32,473 nt of DNA from Gordonia malaquae NBRC 108250 (lineage in GTDB: Bacteria; Actinomycetota; Actinomycetes; Mycobacteriales; Mycobacteriaceae). The stretch is from positions 1 to 32,473 of the forward strand of contig NZ_BAOP01000036.1 in the NCBI RefSeq assembly GCF_000344135.1. The letters run 5' to 3'. The translations under genes and the position numbers were made by a program. This document shows positions 1 through 9,826 of the stretch, in pieces. Each line of letters opens with the position of its first letter. The first letter of the stretch is position 1. The notes beneath the pieces were generated by a model. That model ran no database searches. It was not told the DNA's origin and worked only from the letters and a program-made list of their open reading frames with translations.

Positions 1-577
1 CTAGAGTCTCCGGCCGATCTTCTTGACCTTGAGCCGCAACCTTGGTTGATGAGGGCGATGGCGAAGCGCCTGATCGTCCGCGGGTCTCGGCCGGCTGCGC
101 CGATGCTGTACGGCCAGGACGAGGAGTCCGCGAATCGGCACCTATGGCTCGCTGCCCGGGTCCGACACCCACTTCGTCGTCGCGGCGCTCGGTCGGCGCG
201 TTTAAGTTCGGTCCTGCGCCGTCACGAGGTGTGTCAGGCGTCGGCTCGACGGTTTCAGAGGGTGCCTCTGGGGCGGTGGTCGTTGGCTGCACCGTGGGCG
301 GTGGTCCGTCGTTGTTGCCGCCGCACTTGTAGGGCACGGGAGGCTTGGGTGCGTCGCTGGGCTTCTTTCCTGGGTGTGATGCTGCCCAGGAGTTCTTCCA
401 CGCGTTGTTGTACGCGGTTGTCTCACGCTTGCAGCGCTCAGCCGGAGTTTCGGCCGAGGCGGGTGCGAGTGAGATCGCGAGCACGATTGCTGCCGCTATC
501 GCGGTGAGTGCGACTAGTCCGGCTAGGAGTGTCCCCCAGTCGCGTCGTTCGCGGTTGCGGGTGTGAGTTGTTGTCAT
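1..577 (-). CDS. Proline-rich secreted or membrane-anchored protein, C-terminus beyond window
   Basis: I do not recognise this family. The ATG at 577 opens a frame of 192 codons with no stop before the window edge. The N-terminus has an Arg-rich stretch (residues 6-12) followed by a hydrophobic segment of about 25 residues (LLAGLVALTAIAAAIVLAIS), then ASAE, which fits a signal peptide or signal anchor. Next comes a short domain with two cysteines (ERCKRE and YKCGG) and aromatic residues (YNNAW, NSWAA), then a Pro/Thr/Glu-rich tail. It lies 14 bases downstream of the mspA-type pseudogene in the same direction, so it may be co-transcribed with it and act in the cell envelope. The last 70 or so residues are low complexity, and a frameshift there cannot be excluded. 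Confidence 0.5.
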   Translation of the reverse strand, partial: MTTTHTRNRERRDWGTLLAGLVALTAIAAAIVLAISLAPASAETPAERCKRETTAYNNAWKNSWAASHPGKKPSDAPKPPVPYKCGGNNDGPPPTVQPTTTAPEAPSETVEPTPDTPRDGAGPNLNAPTERRDDEVGVGPGQRAIGADSRTPRPGRTASAQPAETRGRSGASPSPSSTKVAAQGQEDRPETL

Positions 578-591
578 GGTGTCGTGCCGGG

Positions 592-1275
592 TCAGATGCG
601 GCTGGTGGGGCCGTGGTCGTAGTAGACGTAGACGCCGGTGTCGGTGGTGACGCTGATCTTGGCGTAGGGGCGGACGCTGATGGGTCCGAGAGCGTTGGTG
701 ATGTTGAGTTCGATGCCGGACAGGACGATGTCGGCGGTCGGTTGGGTCAGGGCGATCTCGGCGAGGGTGACGGTGGTGATCTTGCCTGCGCCCACCTCGA
801 ACTCGAGATCAGCCGACGGGATCACAGTCGCCTCAGCACCGAGCTCGGCACCGATCTCACCGATGGAGCCTCCGCCGCCGCTACCGGAGACGGTGACATT
901 CGGGGCGAGTTTGGCGTTCAGTCCACCGGTCAACTTCAGTTCGGGGGTGTGGGCGGTGACCTTCACACCGTTCGGCGCGACCGAGACGGGGTAGCCGATC
1001 TGGTAGCCGACCTCCACTGTCGCCCGAACAGTCTTGCCGTCGATGTTGCGAACCGCCGCGTGCACATCCGAGGACAGCAGGGCTTCACCGGAGAACGGCG
1101 AGGAGTCCAGCGCCGGGATCTTCTTCGCACGGAGCTTGGATGCGGTGAGGGTGATGTCGACCCCTTCACGCGTGTGATGGGTCCGGGCATCGGCAGGTCC
1201 GGCGAGCAAACTTTAAGCCAACGCGAACGCGGCGATGACGGCAAGGACGAGTGGTGTCGCGATGCGACGCAACAT
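592..1275 (-). pseudogene. MspA-type porin gene with a stop codon in the signal peptide
   Basis: MspA-family proteins form octameric outer-membrane (mycomembrane) pores for hydrophilic solutes. The mature part is complete: it starts at RTHHTREGVDITL, contains the Gly/Ser-rich segment SGSGGGGSIGEIGAELG, and ends at the TGA at 592. The ATG at 1275 is preceded by a GGGGGT ribosome site and begins a signal peptide MLRRIATPLVLAVIAAFALA, but codon 21 is TAA (1215-1213). In the second copy at 31892 the same codon is TCA (Ser), so one C-to-A change explains the break. The next in-frame start, the TTG at 1209, would give a protein without an export signal. The mature sequence matches the second copy until about residue 130 and then differs at a handful of positions. 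Either a real inactivation or a base-call error is possible. Confidence 0.85.
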
Positions 1276-1468
1276 AGGTGACCCCCAAAGTCGGAACAGG
1301 CCAATCAGCCTGTGTAACAACCGCTCCCGAACCAGCGATACTCGTTACAGATTCGGTGCGCGGTGGAAGCGTTGTGCTTCCGCAGGTGATTCCACCCGCA
1401 AAGCAACCATTCGGCAAACTTTGTTCGGAAGTGGTCGGCAAACGGCCAGTTCAAGCCCTGTTTCCATT

Positions 1469-1483
1469 TGTCCGGTCCGGACA
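1469..1483. promoter_or_regulatory. 15-base palindrome upstream of mspA-type gene, possible operator
   Basis: TGTCCGG-T-CCGGACA is a perfect inverted repeat of 7-base arms around one base. It lies 194 bases upstream of the porin ATG. The same palindrome occurs at the same distance from the second porin gene, while flanking bases have drifted. This suggests selection on a regulator site, although recent common ancestry of the two copies is an alternative reason. Confidence 0.4.
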
Positions 1484-1500
1484 CGGACCACGGTCCGTAT

Positions 1501-1837
1501 AGACTTCTGGCCTCGAAATGCGGCGCAAACAGGCCTGTCATATGCCCCTCGTCTAACTGCAGATCTGGACGGACGCAGCGAGGCTGCGGGATCACGGCCT
1601 AGCCAAGATCGACTCACCTAACCATCGAGGAACGCACCACTGGCACAGGAGACCTCATCACCCGAAGGAGCCCCGGCATCGACTCGCCGGACCCCGCGCA
1701 CACGCGCCGGCCCTACCCGCTTTGTCCCGGCATGCGCAGTGAACTGGACATCGCCTCGGATCAGTGGAGGCAGTGGGGACCTTGGCGGCGGTGGCCCCAA
1801 ACACGCAGTACTAAGAAGAGGTCGACTCCTCATGACG
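1501..1837. other. Non-coding gap between porin region and tRNA
   Basis: I see no convincing gene. The open frames here overlap the tRNA or lack start signals and codon bias. The sequence AAGAAGAGGTC at 1813-1823 echoes one arm of the neighbouring terminator. Confidence 0.5.
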
Positions 1838-1882
1838 AAAAAGAAGAGGCCAGGCTGCATATCTGCAGCCTGACCTCTTCTT
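1838..1882 (-). terminator. Intrinsic terminator of tRNA-Leu
   Basis: On the minus strand a 19-base stem with one mismatch (arms 1841-1859 and 1864-1882, four-base loop) is followed by TTTTTCGTC. It begins 26 bases beyond the tRNA 3' end, so it fits termination of the tRNA transcript. Confidence 0.8.
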
Positions 1883-1907
1883 GCGATCCGTCCTGAACCG
1901 CTCGTTG

Positions 1908-1990
1908 TGCGCGAAGGGGGACTTGAACCCCCACGTCCCGAAGGACACTGGCACCTGAAGCCAGCGCGTCTGCCATTCCGCCACTCGCGC
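1908..1990 (-). tRNA. tRNA-Leu (anticodon CAG)
   Basis: Read on the minus strand, the sequence folds as a class II tRNA. The acceptor stem GCGCGAG pairs with TTCGCGC. The anticodon arm is CTGGC-TTCAGGT-GCCAG with anticodon CAG. There is a variable arm (TGTCCTTCGGGACG) and a T arm GGGGG-TTCAAGT-CCCCC. The CCA end is not encoded. M. tuberculosis, as I recall, has a tRNA-Leu gene at the corresponding place beside fhaA, which supports synteny. Confidence 0.95.
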
Positions 1991-2250
1991 GCGGCGTCGA
2001 TCATTCGACGCATGTCCTTTCGGACGTAAAAAACGATAGCACGCAGCGGCAGGACGACGAAAATCGCCCAACGGGACCACGATTGACCTGCGCAGACAAC
2101 GGCGAACCGAGCGAGGGAACGTGGACTCACAGGTGTGACACCAGATACGGGTGGTGCACGCGGGCAGCGTCGAGCTTGCCCTGCCGGTAACATCGAAACG
2201 CACGGTATGCACGCCGACACGCCACAGAGCACCGAAGGGAGTCAGGACGA

Positions 2251-3588
2251 GTGAAGTTTCTCGACCGATTCGAGCGCAAGCTCGAGTCCGCCGTAGACGG
2301 TGGATTCGCCCGCGTCTTCGGTGGATCGGTGGCACCCCAGGAGATCGAGCAGCGCCTTCAGCGCGAAGCCGAAGGCACTCTTGAGCACCTGGGTGACGGC
2401 GCCTCCCTGGTGGCCAACAGCTACATCGTCTCGCTCAGTTCGTCCGACCTGGAGCACGTCTCCACGGAGTACGAATTGAACCGGAAGATCTTCTCCCGCC
2501 ATTTGGAAGACTTCATCCGTGACAATGGGTGGCAGACTTATGGTCCTGTAGTCGTAGAGTTCGATCAGATACCGTCACTGCACACCGGACAGTTCCATAC
2601 CAACGGCGTCGTCAACCCCGACGCCACACCACGCCCGGTTCCCGCGTCCGCCGCGGCCCCGGGACCAGAAAGTCACCGAGGAGCCCAAGCCATGACCAAT
2701 CCCCCCGGAAACGATCAGGGCGGCCAGTACCCCGGCTACCCGCAGCAGGGCGGACAGTACCCGCAGTACGACTACGACCAGCAGCAGCAGGGCTACGGCC
2801 AGCAGCCGCAGTACGACGCTCCGCAGCAGGGTTACGACCAACAGCAGTACGGCGGCTACGACCAGCAGCAGTACGCGGCCCCCGCCGACCAGGGCTACGG
2901 ACAGCAGCAGCCGCAGGCCTACGACTACGGGCAGCAGCAGGGCGGCTACGACCAGCAGGGCTACGCCGCTCCCGCCGACCAGGGTTACGGACAGCCCCAG
3001 GGTTACGACCAGCAGCAGTACGCGGCTCCGGCAGATCAGGGCTACGCACAGCCCCAGGGCTACGACCAGCAGCAGTACGCCGCACCGGCCGACCAGGGCT
3101 ACGCACAGCCCCAGGCCTACGCCGACCAGGGCGGCTACGACCAGGGTTACGCCGCTCCCGCAGCCGGTGGTTACGACCAGCAGGGCTACGCGGCACCTGC
3201 CCAGGGTGGCTACGACCAGCAGTACGCCGCTCCCCAGGGCTACGAGCAGCAGGGATACGCCGATCAGGGATACGCCGCACCGCAGGGCGGCGGCTACGCC
3301 CCGGCCGGGATCACCCTTGTCCTCGAAGACGGCAGCAACCGCACCTTCTCGCTGCGTCAGGGCTCCAACGTCCTCGGCCGCGGACAGGACGCGCAGTTCC
3401 GTCTCCCTGACACCGGCGTCTCTCGCCGCCACGCCGAGATCCGCTGGGACGGACAGGTCGCAATGCTGACCGATCTCAATTCGACCAACGGCACCACGGT
3501 CAACGACCTGCAGGTCAGCAGCTGGGAACTCGCCAACGGCGACCGGATCCGACTCGGCCACTCCGACATCACGGTCCGCTTCCAGTAG
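2251..3588 (+). CDS. fhaA: FHA-domain signalling protein FhaA
   Basis: FhaA is a substrate and partner of the PknA/PknB kinases; in mycobacteria it binds phosphorylated MviN/MurJ and helps control peptidoglycan synthesis. Residues 1-115 form the conserved N-terminal DUF3662-type domain ([20 protein letters not shown]). Residues about 150-350 are a Gln/Tyr/Gly/Ala/Pro-rich disordered stretch built of repeats such as [19 protein letters not shown]. Residues about 354-445 are an FHA domain with the phosphothreonine-binding signatures LGRG, SRRHAEI and STNGT. The GTG start follows GAAGGGAG. A hairpin at 3607-3636 separates it from fhaB, so it may be its own transcription unit. The long antisense frame over the repeats is a composition artefact. 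Confidence 0.95.
   Translation: MKFLDRFERKLESAVDGGFARVFGGSVAPQEIEQRLQREAEGTLEHLGDGASLVANSYIVSLSSSDLEHVSTEYELNRKIFSRHLEDFIRDNGWQTYGPVVVEFDQIPSLHTGQFHTNGVVNPDATPRPVPASAAAPGPESHRGAQAMTNPPGNDQGGQYPGYPQQGGQYPQYDYDQQQQGYGQQPQYDAPQQGYDQQQYGGYDQQQYAAPADQGYGQQQPQAYDYGQQQGGYDQQGYAAPADQGYGQPQGYDQQQYAAPADQGYAQPQGYDQQQYAAPADQGYAQPQAYADQGGYDQGYAAPAAGGYDQQGYAAPAQGGYDQQYAAPQGYEQQGYADQGYAAPQGGGYAPAGITLVLEDGSNRTFSLRQGSNVLGRGQDAQFRLPDTGVSRRHAEIRWDGQVAMLTDLNSTNGTTVNDLQVSSWELANGDRIRLGHSDITVRFQ
2679..2694 (+). promoter_or_regulatory. Strong internal Shine-Dalgarno plus ATG inside fhaA
   Basis: AGGAG (2679-2683) lies eight bases before an in-frame ATG (2692, codon 148). Initiation there would give a protein of 298 residues that starts MTNPPGND and has only the disordered region and the FHA domain. 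The site falls at the boundary between the N-terminal domain and the repeats. Confidence 0.35.
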
Positions 3589-3606
3589 CCGAGACCGCAT
3601 AGGATG

Positions 3607-3640
3607 CTGTCGGGGGAACTTCGCGTCCCCCGACAGTTGT
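3607..3640 (+). terminator. Hairpin between fhaA and fhaB
   Basis: CTGTCGGGGG (3607-3616) pairs perfectly with CCCCCGACAG (3627-3636) across a 10-base loop, followed by TTGTTTG. The T tract is weak, so it may only partly terminate fhaA transcription. Confidence 0.65.
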
Positions 3641-3700
3641 TTGCATCCCGGCGTCCGCCGGATGGGGAGAGTTGTACTTCGTGAGGGAGGTGACGCGCAG

Positions 3701-4165
3701 GTGCAGGGCATTCTGTTGCAGGTGACCCGGTTCGGGTTTCTCGTCCTGCTGTGGCTGTTCGTGTACGCGATCATTCGCGCGATGCGGAACGACCTCTCAG
3801 CGGCGTCCAGCGGTCGTCTGCCGCTCGGTGGAGGACGTGCCGACCGCAAGTCGCGCACCAGTCGTTCTCGTGGCACGGCCAAGTATCTCGTCGTCACAGC
3901 CGGCGCCCTCGCGAACACCCGCATCACCCTCGGCGCGCAGCCCGTCCTGATCGGCCGCGCCGACGACTCCACTCTCGTCCTCACCGACGACTACGCATCC
4001 GAACGTCACGCCCGGATCTCCCCTCGCGGCGACGATTGGTACGTCGAAGACCTCGGGTCCACCAACGGCACCTATCTCGACCGTTCCAAAGTGACGACCG
4101 CCGTCCGAGCCCCGATCAACACCCCGATCCGGGTCGGCAAGACCGTGATTGAGCTACGCCCGTGA
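3701..4165 (+). CDS. fhaB: FHA-domain membrane protein FhaB (FipA)
   Basis: A small FHA protein of 154 residues. Its relatives in mycobacteria are phosphorylated by the neighbouring kinases and link FtsZ and FtsQ during division. I chose the GTG at 3701 because a strong GGGAGGTGA lies eight bases upstream and the product begins MQGILLQVTRFGFLVLLWLF, the usual family N-terminus; an upstream ATG at 3641 lacks this. There is one membrane segment at residues 8-27 and a basic linker (RADRKSRTSRSR). The C-terminal FHA domain has LIGRADDSTLVL, SERHARI and STNGTYLDR. The stop overlaps the pstP start (GTGA), so the two are translationally coupled. Confidence 0.93.
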   Translation: MQGILLQVTRFGFLVLLWLFVYAIIRAMRNDLSAASSGRLPLGGGRADRKSRTSRSRGTAKYLVVTAGALANTRITLGAQPVLIGRADDSTLVLTDDYASERHARISPRGDDWYVEDLGSTNGTYLDRSKVTTAVRAPINTPIRVGKTVIELRP

Positions 4166-5595
4166 CCCTCGTCCTGCGCTACATCGCGCGAAGTGACCGC
4201 GGCCTCGTCCGGTCGAACAACGAAGACTCCGTGTACGCAGGCGCGCGCCTCCTCGCACTCGCCGACGGCATGGGCGGCCACGCCGCGGGCGAAGTCGCCA
4301 GCCAGCTGGTCATCCAGGCGCTTCGCACGCTGGACGACGACGAGCCCGGCGGCGACCTGCTGTCGGCACTCGACCGCGCCACCCATGCGGGCAACGCCGC
4401 GATCGCGCATCAGGTGGAGCAGTCCCCCGAACTCGACGGCATGGGCACCACGCTGACCGCGATCCTGTTCGCAGGAAGCCGCATCGGTCTCTGTCACGTC
4501 GGCGACTCGCGCGGGTACCTCTACCGCGACGGTGTCCTCACCCAGATCACCCGCGACGACACGTTCGTCCAGTCCCTCGTCGACGAGGGCCGCATCACCC
4601 CGGAACAGGCGCACTCACACCCTCAGCGGTCGTTGATCATGCGCGCCCTGACCGGACAAGAGGTGGAACCGACCCTCATCATGCGCGAAGCCCGCGCAGG
4701 CGACCGATACCTTCTGTGCAGCGACGGTCTCTCCGACGTCGTCTCCGAAGAGACCCTCGCCGACACCCTCGGCGGCATCGCCGATCACAAGGCGTGCGCA
4801 GACCGGCTGATCGAACTCGCCCTCCGCAGCGGCGGCCCCGACAACGTGACCGTGGTGGTCGCCGACGTCGTCGACGACGAATACGGCGAATCACGTCCGA
4901 TTCTCGGCGGTGCAGCGGGCGACGACGACCAAGCGGGCTACGTCCCCGACCCGAAGACCGCCGCCGGACGTGCCGCAGCCCTGCGTCCGCCGGCCCCGGC
5001 GACGCAGCGTCCCACGATCACCGCGACGCCCGAGCCCGTCCACAAGCGCCGGTGGGGCTGGCCGCTTGTCATCGCGGGTGCGCTCGTCCTCGTCGGACTG
5101 CTGGTGACCGCGTTCTTCGTGATCCGTTCGCAGGCGCTGAACAGCACGTTCGTCACCGCCTCCGCCGACGGCAATGTCGAGATCCACAGCGGCACACCCG
5201 ACAACCTGCTGTTCTTCAGCGTCGAGAAGCCCAACCAAGTCGTGTGCATCGACAGTCCGACCGTCGACCAGCCGTCGATCACCTTCCTTCCAGAGGGCAC
5301 CGCGTGCACACCGATGCGCGTCTCCGACCTCAATCAGGCCAGTCGCTCGGCCGTCGAGTCGAACAGCATCAAGAACCTGTCGCTCGATGCCGCTCAGGAC
5401 CGCGTCCGCAATGAGCTGACGTTCACCGAACTCTGCCCCGAGCCGGTCACGCCGAAGCCCGAGGAGACCCCCAAACCCGGCGAGACCACTCGACCGGGCG
5501 AGCCGACGAAGTCGGAGAGCCCGAAGCCGACCACGGCGACTCCGGCTCCCTCCACCACGCCCGACGACACCCAGAACTGTCGAGCGCGCGAATGA
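4162..5595 (+). CDS. pstP: PP2C-type Ser/Thr phosphatase PstP
   Basis: Membrane-bound metal-dependent phosphatase of 477 residues that dephosphorylates PknA, PknB and their targets. The catalytic PP2C domain fills residues 1 to about 235, with the metal-binding motifs in order: RSNNED (17-22), LADGMGG (33-39, Asp35), [17 protein letters not shown] and [11 protein letters not shown] Pro/Ala-rich juxtamembrane linker follows, then one transmembrane segment near residues 296-318 ([20 protein letters not shown]). The extracellular domain of about 160 residues ends in a Pro/Thr/Glu-rich tail. The start GTG overlaps the fhaB stop and the stop overlaps the rodA ATG, placing it in one translationally coupled operon with the kinases it opposes. 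Confidence 0.96.
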   Translation: MTLVLRYIARSDRGLVRSNNEDSVYAGARLLALADGMGGHAAGEVASQLVIQALRTLDDDEPGGDLLSALDRATHAGNAAIAHQVEQSPELDGMGTTLTAILFAGSRIGLCHVGDSRGYLYRDGVLTQITRDDTFVQSLVDEGRITPEQAHSHPQRSLIMRALTGQEVEPTLIMREARAGDRYLLCSDGLSDVVSEETLADTLGGIADHKACADRLIELALRSGGPDNVTVVVADVVDDEYGESRPILGGAAGDDDQAGYVPDPKTAAGRAAALRPPAPATQRPTITATPEPVHKRRWGWPLVIAGALVLVGLLVTAFFVIRSQALNSTFVTASADGNVEIHSGTPDNLLFFSVEKPNQVVCIDSPTVDQPSITFLPEGTACTPMRVSDLNQASRSAVESNSIKNLSLDAAQDRVRNELTFTELCPEPVTPKPEETPKPGETTRPGEPTKSESPKPTTATPAPSTTPDDTQNCRARE

Positions 5596-7016
5596 CAGCA
5601 GCTCCCACCGGACACGCGCCCCCGACGTCACCGCCGTCAAGCGCAGGACGCAACACCGAACTGGTGCTCCTGGGCTTCGTCGTCGTGATCATCGGTGCGG
5701 CGTTGGTGATCGTCGAGCTCGCCCAAGGCATGCCGTTGACCATGGAGGTCGCCAAGTTCCTGGCCGCGTTCATGGCCTTGTGCGGGATCCTGCACCTGGT
5801 GGTCCGACGGTTCGCGCCGTACGCCGACCCCATCCTGCTGCCGACTGTCGCCGCCCTCAACGGGCTCGGTCTGGTGATGATCCACCGTCTCGACCTCGGT
5901 TCGGCCCGAGCGGACGAACTCCTCAAAGAGACGGAACGGACGCACAATGCCGACCAGCAGTTGCTGTGGGCGTTCATCGGCGTCGTCGTCTTCGCTCTGA
6001 CACTGATCGTGATCCGCGATCACCGGACGCTGTCGCGCTACGCGTACACCCTCGGTCTCGGCGGCATCGTCTTCCTCGCGATCCCGGCGATCCTGCCCGC
6101 CTCGATGGCCGAGGTCAACGGTTCGCGGAACTGGATCATCCTGCCCGGATTCAGCATCCAGCCCGGCGAGTTCTCGAAGATCCTGATCATCATCTTCAGC
6201 GCGGCATTCCTCGTGTCTCGCCGCGACCTGTTCACCACGGCGGGCAAGCAGTTCGCGGGCATCGACTTCCCCCGCCTGCGCGATCTCGGTCCCCTGTTGG
6301 CAGCCTGGCTCATCGCGATCGGCGTCCTCGCCGTCGAGAACGACCTCGGTACTCCGTTGCTGATCTTCGCGACCGTCCTCGTGCTGCTGTACGTCGCGAC
6401 GTCGCGGATCAGTTGGCTGATGCTCGGCGTCACCCTGTTCGCGCTCGGCGCGACCGTCGCCTACCAATTGTTCGAGCATCTTCGGGTGCGCGTCTCGATC
6501 TGGCAGGACCCGTTCGCGCAGTACGACACCTTCGGCTACCAGATCGCCCAGAGTCTCTTCGGCTTCGCCACCGGCGGCCTCTTCGGCACCGGTCTCGGGT
6601 CAGGTCGCCCCAATATCGTGCCGTTCGCGAACACCGACTTCATCCTCACCTCGTTCGGTGAAGAGCTCGGCCTCGTCGGCCTCGCCGGACTGATGATGCT
6701 CTACATGATCCTGACGATTCGCGGATTCCGATCCGCGATCGCCGTCCGCGACAGCTTCGGCAAACTCCTCGCCGCCGGGCTGGCGTTCACGATCATCTTC
6801 CAGGTGTTCGTCGTGTTCGGCGGCGTGTCCAAACTGATCCCGCTGACCGGTCTGACAACACCGTTCCTCGCGTACGGCGGATCGTCGTTGCTCGCCAACT
6901 ACCTGCTGCTCGCGCTGTTGATCCGCATCTCGAACGCGGCACGCGAACCCGACGCTCCGAAGGCGAAACCCGCACCCGTCGGAGCAATGGCCACCCAGGT
7001 GGTGAAGCGCGCATGA
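5592..7016 (+). CDS. rodA: SEDS-family peptidoglycan glycosyltransferase RodA
   Basis: Polytopic membrane enzyme of the FtsW/RodA/SpoVE family that polymerises lipid II into glycan strands together with a class B PBP, here the next gene. The 474-residue length fits the family. There are many hydrophobic helices, and conserved family segments are visible: [26 protein letters not shown] (with the functionally important Asp), [30 protein letters not shown] and [17 protein letters not shown]. The ATG overlaps the pstP stop by four bases and its TGA overlaps the pbpA ATG, typical of a coupled SEDS-PBP pair. Confidence 0.96.
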   Translation: MTAAPTGHAPPTSPPSSAGRNTELVLLGFVVVIIGAALVIVELAQGMPLTMEVAKFLAAFMALCGILHLVVRRFAPYADPILLPTVAALNGLGLVMIHRLDLGSARADELLKETERTHNADQQLLWAFIGVVVFALTLIVIRDHRTLSRYAYTLGLGGIVFLAIPAILPASMAEVNGSRNWIILPGFSIQPGEFSKILIIIFSAAFLVSRRDLFTTAGKQFAGIDFPRLRDLGPLLAAWLIAIGVLAVENDLGTPLLIFATVLVLLYVATSRISWLMLGVTLFALGATVAYQLFEHLRVRVSIWQDPFAQYDTFGYQIAQSLFGFATGGLFGTGLGSGRPNIVPFANTDFILTSFGEELGLVGLAGLMMLYMILTIRGFRSAIAVRDSFGKLLAAGLAFTIIFQVFVVFGGVSKLIPLTGLTTPFLAYGGSSLLANYLLLALLIRISNAAREPDAPKAKPAPVGAMATQVVKRA

Positions 7017-8511
7017 ACCGCCCCATCCGGAACGTCGCCATCGCCGCCATCGTCATGGTGATCGCGCTCCTCGCCAACGCCACCTGGATTCAGGTGTTCC
7101 GCGCCGACGAACTCCGCAACGACACCCGCAACTCACGCGTGCTGCTCGACGAGTACTCGCGGCAGCGCGGTCTGATCGTGGCCGCCGACGGCACTGTCAT
7201 CGCCGAGAGCATTCCGACCGACAGTCGGTTCAAGTACCTGCGGAAGTACCCGACCAACCCGAGTGCGTTCGCACCGGTCACCGGCTACTTCTCGTTCGTG
7301 TACCGTGCCGACCGCGGCATCGAGGCAGCCGAAGACGCCGTGCTCAACGGCAACGACGACCGCCTGTTCACACAGCGCTTCATGGACATGTTCTCCGGAC
7401 GCGACCCGCGCGGCGGCAACGTCGTCACCACGATCGACCCGAAGCTGCAGCGGGTGGCGTACCGCGAACTCGCGAACGCCGACTGCGACGGCCCGTGCCG
7501 CGGCGCCGTCGTGGCGATGGAACCGAGCAGCGGCAAGATCCTCGCGATGGCGTCGACGCCGAGCTACGACCCGAACACGATCGCCACGCAGGACTTCGAG
7601 AAGGCAGAGGCCGCGTGGAAGGAACTGACCGCGGACGAGTCGCACTCTCCGCTGGTCAACCGCGCGATCGGCTCGCTCTACCCGCCCGGCTCGACGTTCA
7701 AGGTGGTCTCCACTGCGACGGCGCTGACCAACGGTCTCGGTCCCGGCACCCGCCTCACGGCCGACGCCCGCTGGAAGCTGCCGGACAGCGACGCAACCCT
7801 CTCGAACGACAGCGGTTCCACGTGCCCCGGCTCATCGAACGGAACGGTCACCCTGACGCAGGCGTTCGAGTACTCCTGCAACACCGCGTTCGCACAGCTC
7901 CTGTCCGAGAAGATGCCCGGAGACAAGGTCGACGAGTTCACGTCCACCGCGAAGGACTTCGGCGTGGGTGACGACCCGGCGAGCATTCCGCTGTCCGTCG
8001 TGAAGTCGTCGGTCGGCGACATCGGCTCCGACCTCGCCGCTCTCGGCCAGTCCGCGATCGGTCAGCGCGACGTCCGACTCACCGTTCTGCAGAACGCGAT
8101 GATCGCCGCGACGATCGCCAACGGCGGCGTCCGCATGCAGCCGTACATGGTCGACAAGCTGCAGACCGCCGACCTCCGGACGATCGCGACCACGTCGCCG
8201 ACCACCGTGAACCGCCCGCTCAGCGCTGCGGAGGCCACCACGATCACAGACATGATGATCAAGTCCGAACAGAACACCCGCGGCGCCCAGTCGGGCATCG
8301 CTTCGAAGACCGGAACAGCCGAGCACTCCGACGTCGCGCAGGGCGGTGAGACTCCGTACGCCTGGTACATCGCGTTCTCGCCCAGCTCCAACAGTCGGAT
8401 CGCCGTCGCGGTGATGGTCGAGAACGGCGCCCAGGGTCAGAACGCATACGGCGGCGTCGTTGCCGCCCCGATTGGACGCGCAGTGATGAACGCATACACC
8501 GGAGGTGCTCG

Positions 8512-8515
<4 letters not shown>
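7013..8515 (+). CDS. pbpA: Class B penicillin-binding protein PbpA
   Basis: Transpeptidase that cross-links peptidoglycan made by the adjacent RodA. The protein has 500 residues, with one N-terminal membrane anchor (residues 8-27) and a periplasmic body. The acyl-enzyme motifs are intact: S227-TFK in [11 protein letters not shown]288-C-N290 in EYSCNTAF, and K432-T-G in ASKTGTAEH. Upstream lies the usual PBP dimerisation segment ([10 protein letters not shown]). In mycobacteria this protein is phosphorylated by PknB and needed for normal septation. The start overlaps the rodA stop and the stop overlaps the pknA start, each by four bases. Confidence 0.96.
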
Positions 8516-9822
<1,307 letters not shown>

Positions 9823-9826
9823 TGCT

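Larger units (their letters stand above)
592..1500 (-). repeat. Left arm of a long inverted repeat (mspA-type gene plus upstream region)
   Basis: Read on the minus strand, this segment is nearly the same as 31669-32473 read on the plus strand. The similarity covers the whole porin reading frame present in both copies and about 225 bases upstream of the ATG. It includes a 15-base palindrome at the same distance (194 bases) from the start codon. Similarity fades outward of about 1500. The left copy may extend beyond the part that can be compared, because the right copy is cut by the window end. Confidence 0.85.

Noticed and set aside
508..1281. A 257-codon plus-strand frame across the porin gene
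   Set aside because: It is antisense to the MspA-type gene. The protein is a Gly/Asp/Val-rich low-complexity sequence with no domain, while the minus strand gives a clear porin.
1618..2232. A 204-codon minus-strand frame between the porin and fhaA
   Set aside because: It runs straight through the tRNA-Leu gene and its terminator.
2529..3410. A 293-codon plus-strand frame in another phase of fhaA
   Set aside because: It is a shadow of the repeat region, rich in Arg and Pro, with no ribosome site.
2575..3984. A 469-codon minus-strand frame across fhaA and fhaB
   Set aside because: It arises from the repeat composition of fhaA and reads through two well-supported plus-strand genes.
5637..6479. 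A 280-codon minus-strand frame within rodA
   Set aside because: It is antisense to a conserved membrane protein, and its highly charged Asp/Glu/Arg composition is typical of reverse frames in high-GC DNA.
7815..7825. TTCCACGTG inside pbpA as a second parS-like site
   Set aside because: Only half of the palindrome is present and it lies in conserved coding sequence.
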